DNA from: Corylus avellana
Taxonomy: Eukaryota; Streptophyta; Magnoliopsida; Fagales; Betulaceae
DNA length: 64,000 bases
Assembly (NCBI RefSeq): GCF_901000735.1
Contig: NC_081548.1
Coordinates: 5,955,364 to 6,019,363 of the forward strand
Direction of reading: 5' to 3'
Of this stretch, positions 9,873 to 21,112 are shown one piece after another. The stretch's first letter is position 1. Every line of letters begins with the position of its first letter. The notes below the pieces were generated by a model that saw only the letters and a list, made by a program, of their open reading frames with translations, made no database searches and was not told the origin of the DNA. A program made the translations under genes and the position numbers.

Positions 9873-12800
9873 TGTTGTAATATTTGTTACAACAATTCAT
9901 TTTTCAGTCATTTGAAAATGTAAGCTAGCTTTAGAGGTGAGGCTTTCCCTCACACTTATAAAGTGACCACTAGCCCATTCCACAACCGATGTGGGATAAC
10001 CCCAACAATCTTCCCCTCACACATCGGGCCCTGGGTCGGAGCAGCGACAACCCGTTTCTCCCGTAGACAGTTGGGCCGAGACTTGTTGGTAAACCTGGGC
10101 TTTGATACCAGTGTTGGGTGGTCTTGGGCCTATCTCAACCCCAAAAGCTAGCTCTAGAGGTGAGGCTTTCCCTCACACTTATAAAGTGACCACTAGCCCC
10201 TTCCATAACCGATGTGGGATAACCCCAATAATAACCGTTTGTATTTATTACTTGGTTATGAAATATAACTTTTATGACCATTTGTATTTATTACTTGGTT
10301 ATGAGTTATTAAATAAAAATTAGTTTTAATTGATTTTTACGGTTTTGACCTTTAGTCGTTAACAAGTTTTATTATAGTTTGACCATTTGATTATTAACAA
10401 ATGTTTTACCCTTTTTTTGGTGTTATGGCCATTTGGTCATTAATTATATAAAGAAAGTAAATATCCTCAATCCTATGGTAGAGTGAGTTTGCAATAAAAA
10501 GAAAGAAAGACAAACTCATTTTCTATATCAAAAAGTTTTGTCCTATTCTAGAAGACTAATTGCATAGAATTCTATTATATTCAATTTCTATTTTCTCTTT
10601 GCGGTTTTTTATCAAGAAGATCAAATGGTTGTTCTACTAGTCTTCGTTATTAGAAGTGCGTCCTTAACGAAGGTAGACACTATAGTCTAATCCTGAGAGG
10701 TTGTGTGTCAAAGGATCCGATCGCACCAAGTTATACACTACCGGAGGCATGAATCAACCTTTAAGGACAACGCCATTGCGTGATTCTATAGCATTGTGAG
10801 ATCTTTCCATACTTTACTTTTCTTCTCTTGTATTTTATTTATTTTATTGTTAATTTTCATATTGTAATTATTTTATATCAATGAGAATTTGTGCACCATC
10901 CAAAATTATTTCCAACAATCTTAAAGGTTGATTATGATGGTTGCACAAATATTTTGATTAGTATCATAACAATAATATTTAAACTTATAAGAAGTCAAAT
11001 ACTATAAGAGTTTGCGGTATGTAATTTGCATATGAGAAAAATGAAATCAAATATTGAGTGGAAAGATTTTGTATTAATTTATCAGAAAAAGAATTTAATT
11101 TCATGTGTAATTATTGAAAATGAAAATATTTTGATTGAAAGAGTTTTCAATTATTTGAATTCAATTTATTGATTGTCAAATAATCTTTTATTGTTGGGTT
11201 ACTATTCTTACAATAAAAAGAGTTAAGCCTTTTTTGTGGATTCGTAGAACTTAGCATTTTCTTTGTTATGTTGTGCTAAGCTTGGCTGGAAAACATCCAT
11301 GTAGATTAATAATAATAACAATGAGTAGTTACTCATGGTGTGATGGAGAAAAATACATAGGCATCGTTAAATGTGTGTAGAGAATACAACTTTGCTAAAG
11401 ATTTTTGCAAGTAAGCACATTGTAAGAGGAAAAGATGTGGTGTGCATATTGAGTCGATCAGTTCTCACAACACCTAATTGGTGTGTGTTGGTGATAATCT
11501 ATTTTGGAAGATCTTGGAGTAAAGCTATTGGCTTCGCTGTGAGTTTTAAACTTTGATTCATAGGTCTTATTTTTTTTATGACATAATATACAATTTCATT
11601 TATTAAAAGAAAAATCAAGTGATGAAGGTGCTGCTTGATTGAGTTGAAATTTACATTACATGAATATTGTAATTTGATAAGTGATAATTCTTTGTTGATT
11701 ATTCTATTTCAAAGAAAAAAATAGTATCTAGCATTTATGTTAGATATGACATGCTAGATTAGCACGGATACTTTAAAAGTATTTGCTAATTTTTTATCTA
11801 TATCATTTAGCTTTTCCATTTTTCATGACATGTTGATTATGAATAAAATATATGTGATTATTGATGTTCTTATTGAGGCTCAATTGGTATTTGAGAAATT
11901 TATTGTCTCGTAAGATTGATACCAATGACATATTTATGACAATGAGTCAATAATAGTTGATTATTATTTGGTTGAGCCTAATACTTTGCATATTTATTGG
12001 ACTTTAGGTGAAAATAATTTTCTTTTAAAAATCTTGAAAGAACTTGAAATATGCAACCCCTATATATATAATATATAAGGATCATGTTGAAAAATCACAA
12101 GTGGTGATTAGTATTTTTAAAATATCTTTAGAACTGTCAATTGACAGAAAAGAAAGAAGAGTAAATGATATATCATACTTATAGAAAATTAGGCTCATAG
12201 AAGCCATTTCTTAAAGTTCTTGTGAGCTATTAATGTAATTTTTTTTTTTCTTGTTATTACTTGGTTTATTCCATTAATATTTGGTATGTTATATTTGTAC
12301 ATGTAAATTTTGACTACATCAAGGAAGTGAAAAGAAATTAGATTCTAAGGCGTAGTCAAAATTAGAACATTGGAATAAATTATGAATGGTATGCTTATCA
12401 ATTTTTAGGCTATCTACCAAAGTGTGGGGGGAAGCCTTTATTTTGTTTGTCACATTCATAAGCATTGTTTGGAATACCTCGAAGTGTGGGAGTATTTGAC
12501 AAATGTTATGTTACCCAAACCTAAAATGAGGAAACTTGGTTTTAAAACTTATGATTATGATTTTATTGGTTTTACATGTAATAGTTCATGCTATAAATTC
12601 CTTACTATCAAGAGTGATGTTTTAGATTGCAATGTTATTATTGAATCTAAAAATGCTATTTTCTTTGAGCATGTGTTTCTTTTGAAAAATAAGGAAAAAT
12701 TCTTTCATGAATTTTCTGTTGCTTCTAATAAATTATTGGTGATGTATAAGAATTGAGAAGAAGAAAGCGAGCTAGAACGGAAGGAATCTTGGTAATAATT

Positions 12801-13737
12801 TTATTGCTTATATTGTTGATAATTATTCAATATGTTATGATGAAGCAATTAAATCTCTATTTGATGCATTTTTTGGTTAGACGCTATAAATAATGAATTG
12901 GAATAAATTATGTCTAACCATGTTTGAGAACTCATTGAGTTACCTCATAAGACTAAACCAATTGGTTGTAAATAAGTGTTTAAGAAGAAGCTTAAACTGG
13001 ATGATACAATAGATAAGTACATTGCAAACTTGATAGCTAAAAGCTCCAAGTAAATGCAAAATGATGATTATTTGATACTTATTGTTCAATTACTAAAATT
13101 GCATATATTGAAATGTTATTTGCCATTGCTTATATTTATAATTTATTTGTACATCAAATGGATGTCAAAGTTGCTTTTTTAAATGATGAAGAAATTTATA
13201 TGGAGCAGTCCAAGGGACTAGTAATCCCCGGTCAAGAATATAGAGTGTGCAAACTGGTGAAATCCTTGTATGGATTAAAGCCATCTCCTAAACAATGGCG
13301 TTTGACAAGGTGATGTTATCTGATTTATATTTGATTAATGGTGCAAGAAAATGCATAGCAAGTTTTACAATAATGAATGTGTCATTATTTGTTTATATAT
13401 ATATTGACGACTAGCTTATTTTTTTTTTTGTTTAGCTAACATTGATGTTGTGCATGATACCTAAAATATTTCTTACATCTAATTTTGATATGTAAGACAT
13501 AGGTCAAGTTAATGTCATGTTGGACATTAAAGTTATTAGAGATAATGATTGCATTATTTTATCTCGGATATATTATGTCAAAAAGATGCTTAAAAGATTT
13601 AAACATTTATATTATACAACTATGTTTACAGACTCTACACCATATGATTTAAAAATACACTTGGTTAAGAATCATGGTGATGGTGTTTTTGCAAGAAAAA
13701 TATGCACAAATCATTGATAGCTTGATGTTTTGACAAA
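9873..13737 (+). mobile_element. Degraded Copia retrotransposon inside P450 copy A
   Basis: The 5' LTR starts with TGTTGTAATATTTG at 9873, directly after P450 codons, and ends with TTCCAACA at 10917. Coding relics on the same strand include 12424-12756 (VMLPKPKMRKLGFKTYDYDF and KSDVLDCNVIIESKNAIFFE, typical of the Copia integrase-RT linker), 13113-13313 (QMDVKVAFLNDEEIYMEQ and KSLYGLKPSPKQW, reverse transcriptase) and 13517-13717 (MLDIKVIRDNDCIILSR, later RT). Frameshifts and stops are frequent. The 3' LTR is not seen; the sequence runs into an N gap. It belongs to the same LTR family as the solo LTR at 22478-29137. Confidence 0.8.
9918..10230 (-). mobile_element. TRIM element, minus strand, nested in the Copia LTR
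   Basis: Two direct copies of about 118 bp contain GAGGTGAGGCTTTCCCTCAC, TTATAAAGTGACCACTAGCC and GATGTGGGATAACCCCAA. They flank a short interior (about 10005-10112). Next to the right-hand copy is TTTGATACCA, the reverse complement of a TGGTATCAAA primer-binding site, so the element lies on the minus strand. No coding capacity exists. The left copy is truncated. It is the same family as 37829-38167. Confidence 0.75.
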
Positions 13738-13837
13738 NNNNNNNNNNNNNNNNNNNNNNNNNNNNNNNNNNNNNNNNNNNNNNNNNNNNNNNNNNNNNNN
13801 NNNNNNNNNNNNNNNNNNNNNNNNNNNNNNNNNNNNN
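13738..13837. other. Assembly gap, 100 N
   Basis: A run of exactly 100 N. The 3' end of the Copia element and a P450 coding block are missing around this gap, so it may hide several kilobases. Confidence 0.95.
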
Positions 13838-13938
13838 ATGCCTCTATATATATAGAGGCTATGAGTGATAAACAAGAAACCCTAGACTAAACCCTAAAAT
13901 ATATTAAGCAACATAATATAATAATATCAAATATTCTA
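13838..13938 (+). mobile_element. 3' end of an LTR-like sequence
   Basis: About 100 bases ending ATATTCTAACA precede the point (13939) where P450 intron similarity with copy B resumes (TGTTACAAGAGT versus TGGTACAAGAGT at about 38301). Ending in CA and containing GAAACCCTAG, it looks like the tail of an LTR, but different from the 5' LTR at 10917. The identity is tentative. Confidence 0.4.
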
Positions 13939-14477
13939 ACATGTTACAAGAGTGGAAACAATTTCATAGACACGTGTGTGTGTTTTTTAGGCTCAAATCT
14001 GCTCTTAACAAGTGACACTCAACATGTAGAATATTTAAGTGAAATTGGATGTGAATTACGGAGATAAAGTTCAAACTCAAGATCTTTATTTTAATACCAT
14101 GTTAAACTACAACTTATCCTACAAGGTGACATGAAATTGTAAATTTAATCATTTAATTCATATTCTAACAACCACATCAAACACAATAAAACATATTTAC
14201 TTGCTATATGGGTAGTAGTTGAATTTGATATGAAAGTGGTTTGTTTGGTTGACACAGAACAAATGCAGATTGCGAACTCCAAAGGTGAGGATGAATTGTT
14301 GAATTGGGAAGACATGTAGAAGATGAAGTATTCTTGGAATGTGGCATGTGAACCAATGAGGTTAGCATCACCTACACAAGGAGGATTTAGAGAGGTCACA
14401 GCTTACTTTAGTTATGCAGGTTTTACAATTCCAAAGGGATGGAAGGTATGTAACAATTATGCAAATACAAGCTAACA

Positions 14478-14533
14478 GGGACGGAATCGGGATTTCTCAA
14501 GGCTATCGCCCCGCCCCTTGGTTCCGTCCCTGG
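14478..14533. repeat. Short inverted-repeat remnant in P450 intron 3
   Basis: CAGGGACGGAA at 14478 and TTCCGTCCCTG ending at 14533 are exact inverted copies around a GC-rich core. Copy B keeps the right part (GTTCCGTCCCTGGAAGCCG at 38864-38882), so this small element predates the P450 duplication. In copy B a deletion joins exon 3 directly to it. Confidence 0.55.
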
Positions 14534-14853
14534 AAGTCGAACTAGAACCGACTTGGGATTTACTTTTGTGAATCCATTTTCTTGCTGACATACTGGACTG
14601 TAAATTCAACACACAAAAGTCTAGAATATTTTCATGAACCAGAGAAGTTTGATCCTTCAAGATTTGAAAGGGAGGGGGCTTGCACCATACACTTTTGTAC
14701 CATTTGGAGGAGGACCTCGAATGTGCCCTGGAAAGGAATATGCACGATTGGAAATTCTCACATTCATGCATAATGTGGTGACCAAATTCAAATTGGATAA
14801 AGTAAATCCGAATGAAAAGTTTATATACAATAATACATCACCTATTCCAGAGA

Positions 14854-15406
14854 GAGGATAACTTCTATAAGGAGGTGGTGTAAACCACCTCCTTTGTGCC
14901 CACCAATTAAAATTGGACAACTAGGATTATCACACCAAAGCAAATGAAGTGAAAAACACCGGATTAAAACACCAACTCACATCATTCACAAAAGACAAAA
15001 CCCTCTTTTTTCTCCTCTCCCTCTCTCTTTCTCTCCATTGGCGCCGTGCATCCCAGCCAGAGCTTGCCAACACAAACCCAACTGGTACTCCCCTCTCTCT
15101 CTCTCTCACTCTCACAGACACACACTGGCAGCAGAGAAAAAAATTTCTCTGCTGCCCAGTGCTTTCTCACTCTCGCAGACACACCCGGCAGCAGAGAAAA
15201 AAAATTTCTCTGCTGCCCAGTGCTTTCTCCTCTCTCACTCACGACACAATTTCTCTCTCACCGAAATTATTTCTCTGATTTTCTCTCACAATGTGATTTT
15301 TCATTTGCACAAATACAATTTGATTTTTCATATTTCTTTGTTTTCACTCTCACCGAATACTGTGTGATTTTTTTTTTTTTTTTATTTCCTTGAATTCTCA
15401 TTTTAG
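14854..15406 (+). repeat. Left terminal inverted repeat of the MULE
   Basis: It matches the reverse complement of about 19031-19616, out to TTCCTTGAATTCTCATTTTA. The tip contains the palindrome AAGGAGGTGGT/ACCACCTCCTT. Further in are two head-to-tail units that each hold GGCAGCAGAGA...TCTCTGCTGCC (15127-15156 and 15187-15217), then CT-rich and AT-rich sequence that may serve as promoter and leader for the transposase gene. Confidence 0.85.
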
Positions 15407-15549
15407 TTGTATTGGTAGGGTAGGATTATTGGCTATGATATCAAAAGCAAGATGTTAAGTTTAGATTTTTTATAAGAAAAAATGTATGAAGTTGAGATTT
15501 TAGTAGTTATAATTTAAGAATGTTGTTATCCTCTGGCAGGATCTCTAGG

Positions 15550-18182
15550 ATGAGTACTAGTATCGAAGAACTTGACAAAATATCATTTTGTGATGAGTTT
15601 ATTGAAGATGGGCATGTTGACAATGAAATGATAAAAGATCAAAATGATTTGAAGCAACCAATCGCAAGTATTGCCTCATTTAATGGTCCAAAGGAACCAT
15701 GTCTTGATATGGAATTTGATGAATTAGAAGATGCTCGTGCATGTTATAATGCGTATGCAAGGCGGAATGGTTTTAGTATTCGAATAAGTCATTCTCGACT
15801 AGCTAAGGATAAGTCAGTAAATGGGATAGAATATGTTTGTTCAAGAGAAGGCTTCCGTCATAAAAGTTATCAAGAGAAAACCTATACAAACCCGAAGCCT
15901 GCTGAAACAAGGATAGGATGTAAAGCAATTATGGGTTTAAAGAAAGTGGGATTAAAATGGATTGTATGCAAGTTCAAAACTGAACATAATCATGATCTCC
16001 TTAGTCCTAGAAGTACAAGTTTGCTTCGTGGACATAGAGTGGTAACACATGCCCAAAAAAGTCTTATAGATACACTTAATAAATCCGGTGTACCTCCAAG
16101 AAAGATAATGTCGGTGTTAAGTGAAGAATCCGGTGGTGACTATAATATTGGTTGTATTGCTAAAGATGTGCAAAATTATTTGGGAAATAAAAGAAAGGTT
16201 CTTTTTGGAGAGGGAGACGCACAAAGAATGTACAATTTTTTTCTTGAGAAACAAAGTAAAAATCCGGGTTTTGTTTATGCAATCCAAGTGGATGACAATG
16301 GATGCATGGGCAATTGTTTTTGGGCAGATGCTAGATCACGAGCTGCATACCAATATTTTGGAGATGTTGTTACTTTTGATGCTACCTACTTGACAAATTG
16401 TTATAAGATGCCTTTTGTTCCTTTTACTGGAGTTAACCATCATCACCAATCTATGATGTTTGGATGTGCTTTGCTTGTAAATGAAACGGCTGAATCTTAT
16501 ACGTGGTTGTTGAAGACATGGCTTGAGGCAATGCTTGGACGTGCTCCCTCTACAATTATCACTGATGATGACAAGGCTATGGGCAAAGCAATTGCAGAGG
16601 TATTACCAAATACCACTCATAGATTATGTTTATGGCATATTTTACAAAAGGTTCCAGAACATTTGGCGCATGTATATAATAAATATCCGTCTTTTCAAAG
16701 AGACTTTCAGCATTGCATTCATAATACACTTACAATTGAAGAATTTGAGGCGGAATGGAGTGAAATTGTAGGCAAGTATGAGTTGGGAGAGAATGATTGG
16801 TTGAAAAAACTTTATATGCGACGTGAAAAATGGATGCCGGCTTACTTGCGAACCACATTTTGTGCCGGTATGTCTACAACTCAACGGAGTGAGAGTATGA
16901 ATAATTTTTTTAAAAATTATGTTCGTTCAAGCACAATGGTGAGTGACTTTGTCTATCAATATGAAAAAGCCTTGGATGCACGTTATTTTAAAGAGAAAGA
17001 AAAAGATGTCAAGACAAAAACTTCTAGACCGATTTTGAAAACATGTTACAAGATGGAAGTAGAGGCGGCAAAGGTTTACACACGGGAGTCTTTTTTGATG
17101 TTTCAAGAAGAGCTATTTAATAGTCAAAATTACTACTCATCTAAACATCGAGAAGAAGGAGGAGTGAAGATATATAAGGTGGCCCTTCATGGGACAGAAA
17201 ATCCATTTTATGAAGTTGCATTTGAATTTCTTGAGAAGAAAGCAACTTGTACATGTCACAAGTTTGAATTTGTTGGAATTCTATGTAGACATATTCTTCA
17301 AATTTTTGTGAAGAAAACTCTAGTGGATACTATTCCCCAACATTATGTTTTAGAGAGATGGACGATCAATGCCAAGAGTCGCATTATACATGGCATTTCT
17401 AATGATGATATGCAAGCAGAAACACAAAATTCTTCCACCTTGATGAGAAATAGCTTAATGTTGCAAATTTATGAAGTTGTAGAAGTGGGGTGCCAATCAA
17501 AAAGAAAGTATGATCATTTTAGCGTTGGTTTACAAAAGCTGCATCACGAGCTTCTGATAATGCATGATGATTGTGATAAAGATATAAATGATGTTGATGT
17601 AAGAAGTGTCGAGGGTCATGTCTTCAACAGCCAAGTACTATCAAACCTTTCATTCACTTTGCAAGATCCTCCGCATGTTAGTTGTAGAGGAAAACCCAAA
17701 TCTTTAAGACAAAAAAATCCAAAAGAAAACCAAGCAATCAAGAAAAGGACATGTTCCATTTGCAGGAAGACCGGGCATGTGAGAACCAATTGTCCTTCAA
17801 ATAAGCAAGCAAGGTATTTTTATAATCTTTTTTTATTTACAATAATTTACATGAAAATGCATTTTGATTTAATGAAAATCTTATTTTCTATAGGGATATT
17901 TTGAATACCAATTTGAGGCCAACTAACATGGGGTTGATAAATGAACAAAGTTTAGAAAAGGTATTATTTTTTTTTATTATTTTTTTTTTTATAACATATC
18001 CTCCATCAAGTTAATTTTTGTCTGTTATCTAATTTTATTTATTTATGAATTATTTACAGTGCTCTTTGCCAACTATGGAGTACCCATCTACCACTACATT
18101 TGCCATGTCTCAAGATCCTGGATATTCATCTACTACAATTAATATTGGTGCAAATAACATCAACGCATATGGAACTCCTTGA
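15550..18182 (+). CDS. MULE transposase, FAR1/FHY3-related, 817 aa, three exons
   Basis: Spliced CDS join(15550..17813, 17894..17960, 18060..18182). The start at 15550 is preferred because the in-frame ATG at 15520 lies before CTCTGGCAG, a likely 3' splice site of a leader intron. Domains: FAR1 DNA-binding region (about 57-155, with C99, C124, C140 and HNH 147-149); MULE DDE domain with TFDATYL (D277), IITDDDKAM (D339-341), the CLWHI block (360-364) and TTQRSESMNNFFK (E448); SWIM zinc finger CTC...CRH (567-581); C-terminal CCHC knuckle CSICRKTGHVRTNC (735-748). Introns 2 and 3 have GT-AG ends and keep the frame; without splicing the frame closes at 17904. No stop or frameshift is present. MULE transposases bind the TIRs and cut and paste the element; FAR1 and FHY3 are domesticated relatives acting in light signalling. 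The position inside matching TIRs shows this one is a transposase. Confidence 0.93.
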
Positions 18183-18699
18183 AGTTATTGTGATTTGTGT
18201 GGTGTAGTATTTTTTGTGAGGTTGTCATACACAAGATATTTTTTGTGATTTGTGTGGTTTGGAATTTTTTGTGAGGTTGTAATACACAAGATATTTTTTG
18301 TGAGGTTTAATACACAATATATGGTTGAATGTAGTTCAATGTGACTACATCTGATTGGTTTTTTGAACATCAATGTTTTTGAACATCAATATTGCCGAGG
18401 GACACCACAAGATTAATTTGACATATTCTTGTTTGGAGGCTTATGCCCTGCCATTTAGATCAACCAAAGATTTTGAAAACAATCAGAACTTCAATGTCTC
18501 TTCTGTCCATTGCTTCAATTGCAAGAATTACAATGTGCTGCCAACACAACCTCAAAAAGTAGCTTGTAATTATTTGGTCACTAATCATCTTCGTTTAAAG
18601 AAGCAATTTATAATGTAAAAAATAAAAAATAAAAATCAGACATTTAAACAATTATTTGACACTAAAACCAGATTATTTGACACTAAAACAATAATTTTT
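18183..18699 (+). other. 3' UTR of the MULE transposase with a tandem repeat
   Basis: After the stop at 18182 a unit of about 56 bp containing TTTTTTGTGAGGTTGT and ATACACAAGATATTTTTTGT is repeated twice, then partially (18186-18320). The short open frame 18373-18618 has no recognisable motif. The transcript probably ends here. Confidence 0.5.
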
Positions 18700-18930
18700 T
18701 TTTTCTTCGCCAGTGAGAAGGAGAACTGGAACCGGCATCTCAGCTGTCACCAGAGAGAGAACTGGAGCACCGGAGAGGTCTGGTCTCCGGCCTCGGGTTG
18801 GGATCCGGCGTCGGGTTGGGCTCCGGTTTTTATCTCTACTTCCGCCGGAGAGAGAGAGAAAGAGAGAGCACCGGGAGAAGTTCTTAGCCGATTTGAGGAG
18901 TGAAACCCACCAAAATCCAGTTCTTAGCTT
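18700..18930. other. GC-rich segment inside the MULE, possible captured host sequence
   Basis: The stretch is much richer in GC than the rest of the element, with CCGGAGAGGTCTGGTCTCCG and repeated GGGTTGGG(A/C)TCCGG motifs. Both strands are open in places (plus 18713-19054, minus 18673-18957) but no domain is recognised. MULEs often carry host gene fragments, so this could be one; a GC-rich leader or TIR filler is the alternative. Confidence 0.4.
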
Positions 18931-18942
18931 GATGGGAATAAT

Positions 18943-19022
18943 TTTTCTGGGATGCACGGCGTCGCTGGAGAGAGAGAGAGAGAGAGAGAGGGAGAGGAGA
19001 AAAAGGAGGAGTTGGTGTTTTA
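18943..19022 (+). repeat. Partial extra copy of MULE TIR sequence
   Basis: GGGATGCACGGCGTCGCTGG, a GA-rich run, GGAGAGGAGAAAAA and GAGTTGGTGTTTTAAT match the stretch 19419-19506 of the right TIR in the same orientation, with a deletion. The right end therefore contains a decayed second piece of TIR just inside the real one. Confidence 0.7.
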
Positions 19023-19030
19023 ATTTCCTT

Positions 19031-19616
19031 GAAATGAGAATTCAAGGAAATTAAATTAAAAAAAAAAATTCACACTGTATTCAGTGAGAGAAAACACAGA
19101 AATGCGAAAAATCAAATTGTATTGTGCAAATGAAAAATCACATTGTGAGAGAAAAACAGAGAAATTTTTTTCTCTGCTACCGGTGTGTGTCTGTGAGAGT
19201 GAGAAAGCACTGGGCAGCAGAGAAATTTTTTTTCTCTGCTGCCGGTGTGTGTCTGTGAGAGTGAGAGTGAGAAAGCACTGGGTTGGTGTGTGTCTTTGAG
19301 AGTGAGAAAGCTCTGGGCAGCAGAGAAATTTTTTTCTCTGCTGCCGGTGTGTGTCTGTGAGAGTGAGAGAGAGAGAGGGGAGTACTGGTTGGGTTTGTGT
19401 TGGCAAGCTCTGGCTGGGATGCACGGCGCCGATGGAGAGAAAGAGAGAGGGAGAGGAGAAAAAAGAGGGTTTTGTCTTTTGTGAATGATGTGAGTTGGTG
19501 TTTTAATCCGGTGTTTTTCACTTCATTTGCTTTGGTGTGATAATCCTAGTTGTCCAATTTTAATTGGTGGGCACAAAGGAGGTGGTTTACACCACCTCCT
19601 TATAGAAGTTATCCTC
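19031..19616 (-). repeat. Right terminal inverted repeat of the MULE
   Basis: It is the inverted partner of 14854-15406. It carries one more internal unit than the left TIR; one unit (19275-19312) has lost the palindromic GCAGCAGAGAAA core. Palindromic units lie at about 19211-19243 and 19316-19345. The outermost bases are identical to the left end. Confidence 0.85.
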
Positions 19617-19663
19617 TTCCAGAGAATGTTTTTCTGGTTCACCTACACCCTGTCAATAATTAG

Positions 19664-20067
19664 TGTCAAGACTTGGTGTCTTAACCATGTTTAAATAAAC
19701 ATTATTTCAGAAGCTGTCACATCCAATAAGAGTACACCCTCAGCAATAATTTGTTATCTGCAGGCATATTAGATTTCAAAGTTTAACATTTTAAATGGTT
19801 TTAGTGTGGTTAAAATTGTAAAATAGGCCAAAAAATTTCAACAGTTTCATCCTTGGGTGCATATACGTTCAGTATAGAGCTGTGCAAAAATTTCACTAAC
19901 AATAATTAATAAAAAGTATATTAAAAAAATAACCAAAATTTAATATATAAAATGGTTTTAGGGCCGGTGGCGAAATCTATTATACTTTTAACTATTTTTT
20001 ATTGTTTAATGTTGCTTTAATTTGATCCATCGATCTAATTTTTGCCGTTGAGCTCAAATCAACAATT
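19664..20067. other. 3' flank of P450 copy A
   Basis: TGTCAAGACTTGGTGT after the P450 stop is shared with copy B (39224-39239), so the first bases are the old P450 3' UTR. The remainder is AT-rich with no gene seen. Confidence 0.5.
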
Positions 20068-20445
20068 CACTACAAAAAAACGCCAAAATAGTGACACTTG
20101 GAAGGTGGCGTTTTAAGCCCAAAAAAAGGCCATTATTTGATGTACGTCGTGATGTCGACATTTGGAAAATGCCCTTAAATATAGTAACTTGATTTAAAAT
20201 TGGAGATGTTTGAATAGTGAAAATGTTGCTACACGGCGACAAATAAGCCCAAATGTCACCTTTTGGAAGGCAACGTGTGAATAGTGTGCATCACCTTCCA
20301 GAAGGTGACGTTTGGCACTATCACACGTCCCCTTTAGAAGGCGACATGTAAATAGTGCATACGTCACCTTTTCGACATGTGAATAGTGCACGCATGACCT
20401 TTTCAAAAGGGTGACCATGCACTATTCACATGTCACTACTCTTTA
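20068..20445. mobile_element. CACTA-like terminus with subterminal repeats, second family
   Basis: CACTACAAAAAAACGCC at 20068 matches a CACTA end. It is followed by alternating direct and inverted copies of short motifs, (A/G)CACTATTCACA/TGTGAATAGTG and CACCTTTTGGAAGG/CCTTCCAGAAGGTG. This differs from the TGACGTGTCA family at 6614 and 54039. A possible weak partner lies near 20905-20930 (TTGTCACTATCCCAAAC), but no GTAGTG end is visible. Confidence 0.55.
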
Positions 20446-21112
20446 CTAAAATGAAAAAAAAAAATTACCAAAAAAATATTTATAATACCTATATATATAT
20501 ATATATATATATATGGGAGGTGGCCCGAAAGGCTCCACCATGGGGTGGCTCACTGGCCACCCCCTCCCCCAGATAGCCACCCTTCATTATTTTTTTTAAA
20601 ATATATATTCTTATGTGTGTATAGGTGAAAGAGTAGGAAATTTTGAAGTTTTTGGGTAGAAGTGGTTGTTCTAAACGCAAATTTTGAACGATAATATTTT
20701 CAAAAATTACTTCGTGACTTTTGAACAGTAATACACTGTTTAAACGTCGCCTTTCATGCGTAAATAGCGAAACATGAATAATAATACTATTCAAATGTTG
20801 TCTTAGCGATGCGTGAATAGTAATACTATTCAAATATTATTATTTTATGCATAGTGACGTTTGAACAGTAAAACCCATATCTTATTGACTTTTTTTTATT
20901 AAAAAAAATTGTCACTATCCCAAACATCATTAATTGGGTTTGTTTTTGAAGTGATTGTTTGAATTTAATAAAAAGCTTGCGTATTGCTAGGGTTATAAGC
21001 TAGTTTTCCATATATTACAACTAATATAAGTGAAACTATTGGAGCAAGCCTTAATTACAAACCAGGCATGCATATTATCACAAATTAAACTAACTTGTTT
21101 TAAAATATATAA

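Larger units (their letters stand above)
14854..19616 (+). mobile_element. Complete, probably autonomous Mutator-like element (FAR1-type MULE)
   Basis: The element is 4763 bp. Ends are GAGGATAACTTCTATAAGG and its exact reverse complement. The 9-bp target TTCCAGAGA flanks it on both sides (14845-14853 and 19617-19625). Long terminal inverted repeats of about 550-585 bp differ, in the outer 300 bp, at about four positions by my count. The interior holds one transposase gene (15550-18182). It splits the last exon of P450 copy A; the paralogous exon in copy B has the target once, uninterrupted (39175-39183). Near-identical TIRs, an intact TSD and an open transposase gene indicate a recent insertion and possible present-day activity, which is inference. 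Confidence 0.95.
9392..19663 (+). pseudogene. CYP716-like cytochrome P450, copy A, disrupted
   Basis: Exon 1 (9392-9872) is open for about 160 codons: an N-terminal membrane anchor (residues 5-26), the proline hinge KLPPGRKEWPFIGETLEY, then FRTSLLGENFAVFCGASGNK. This is the CYP716 pattern of the CYP85 clan, whose known members oxidise triterpenes such as beta-amyrin; the substrate here is not inferable. At 9873 a Copia LTR begins. The next coding block (equivalent to 36340-36837 in copy B) is missing. Exon 3 (14258-14445) has the [17 protein letters not shown]xxR-type region (with Pro replacing a residue) and an in-frame TAG at 14317. The acceptor of exon 4 reads TGCTG instead of AG. Exon 4 (14588-14853) holds the haem loop [13 protein letters not shown], a +1 frameshift near 14672, and a MULE insertion; its last codons and stop continue at 19626-19663. 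It is clearly non-functional. Confidence 0.9.

Noticed and set aside
14930..15393. Several open frames of about 100 codons on both strands around 15.0-15.4 kb and 19.0-19.5 kb.
   Set aside because: They fall in the CT/GA-rich terminal inverted repeats of the MULE and mirror each other at both ends; they are TIR sequence, not genes.
15520..15549. ATG at 15520 as the MULE transposase start.
   Set aside because: It is followed by CTCTGGCAG, a good splice acceptor, and adds only ten residues without family similarity. The start at 15550 is more likely.
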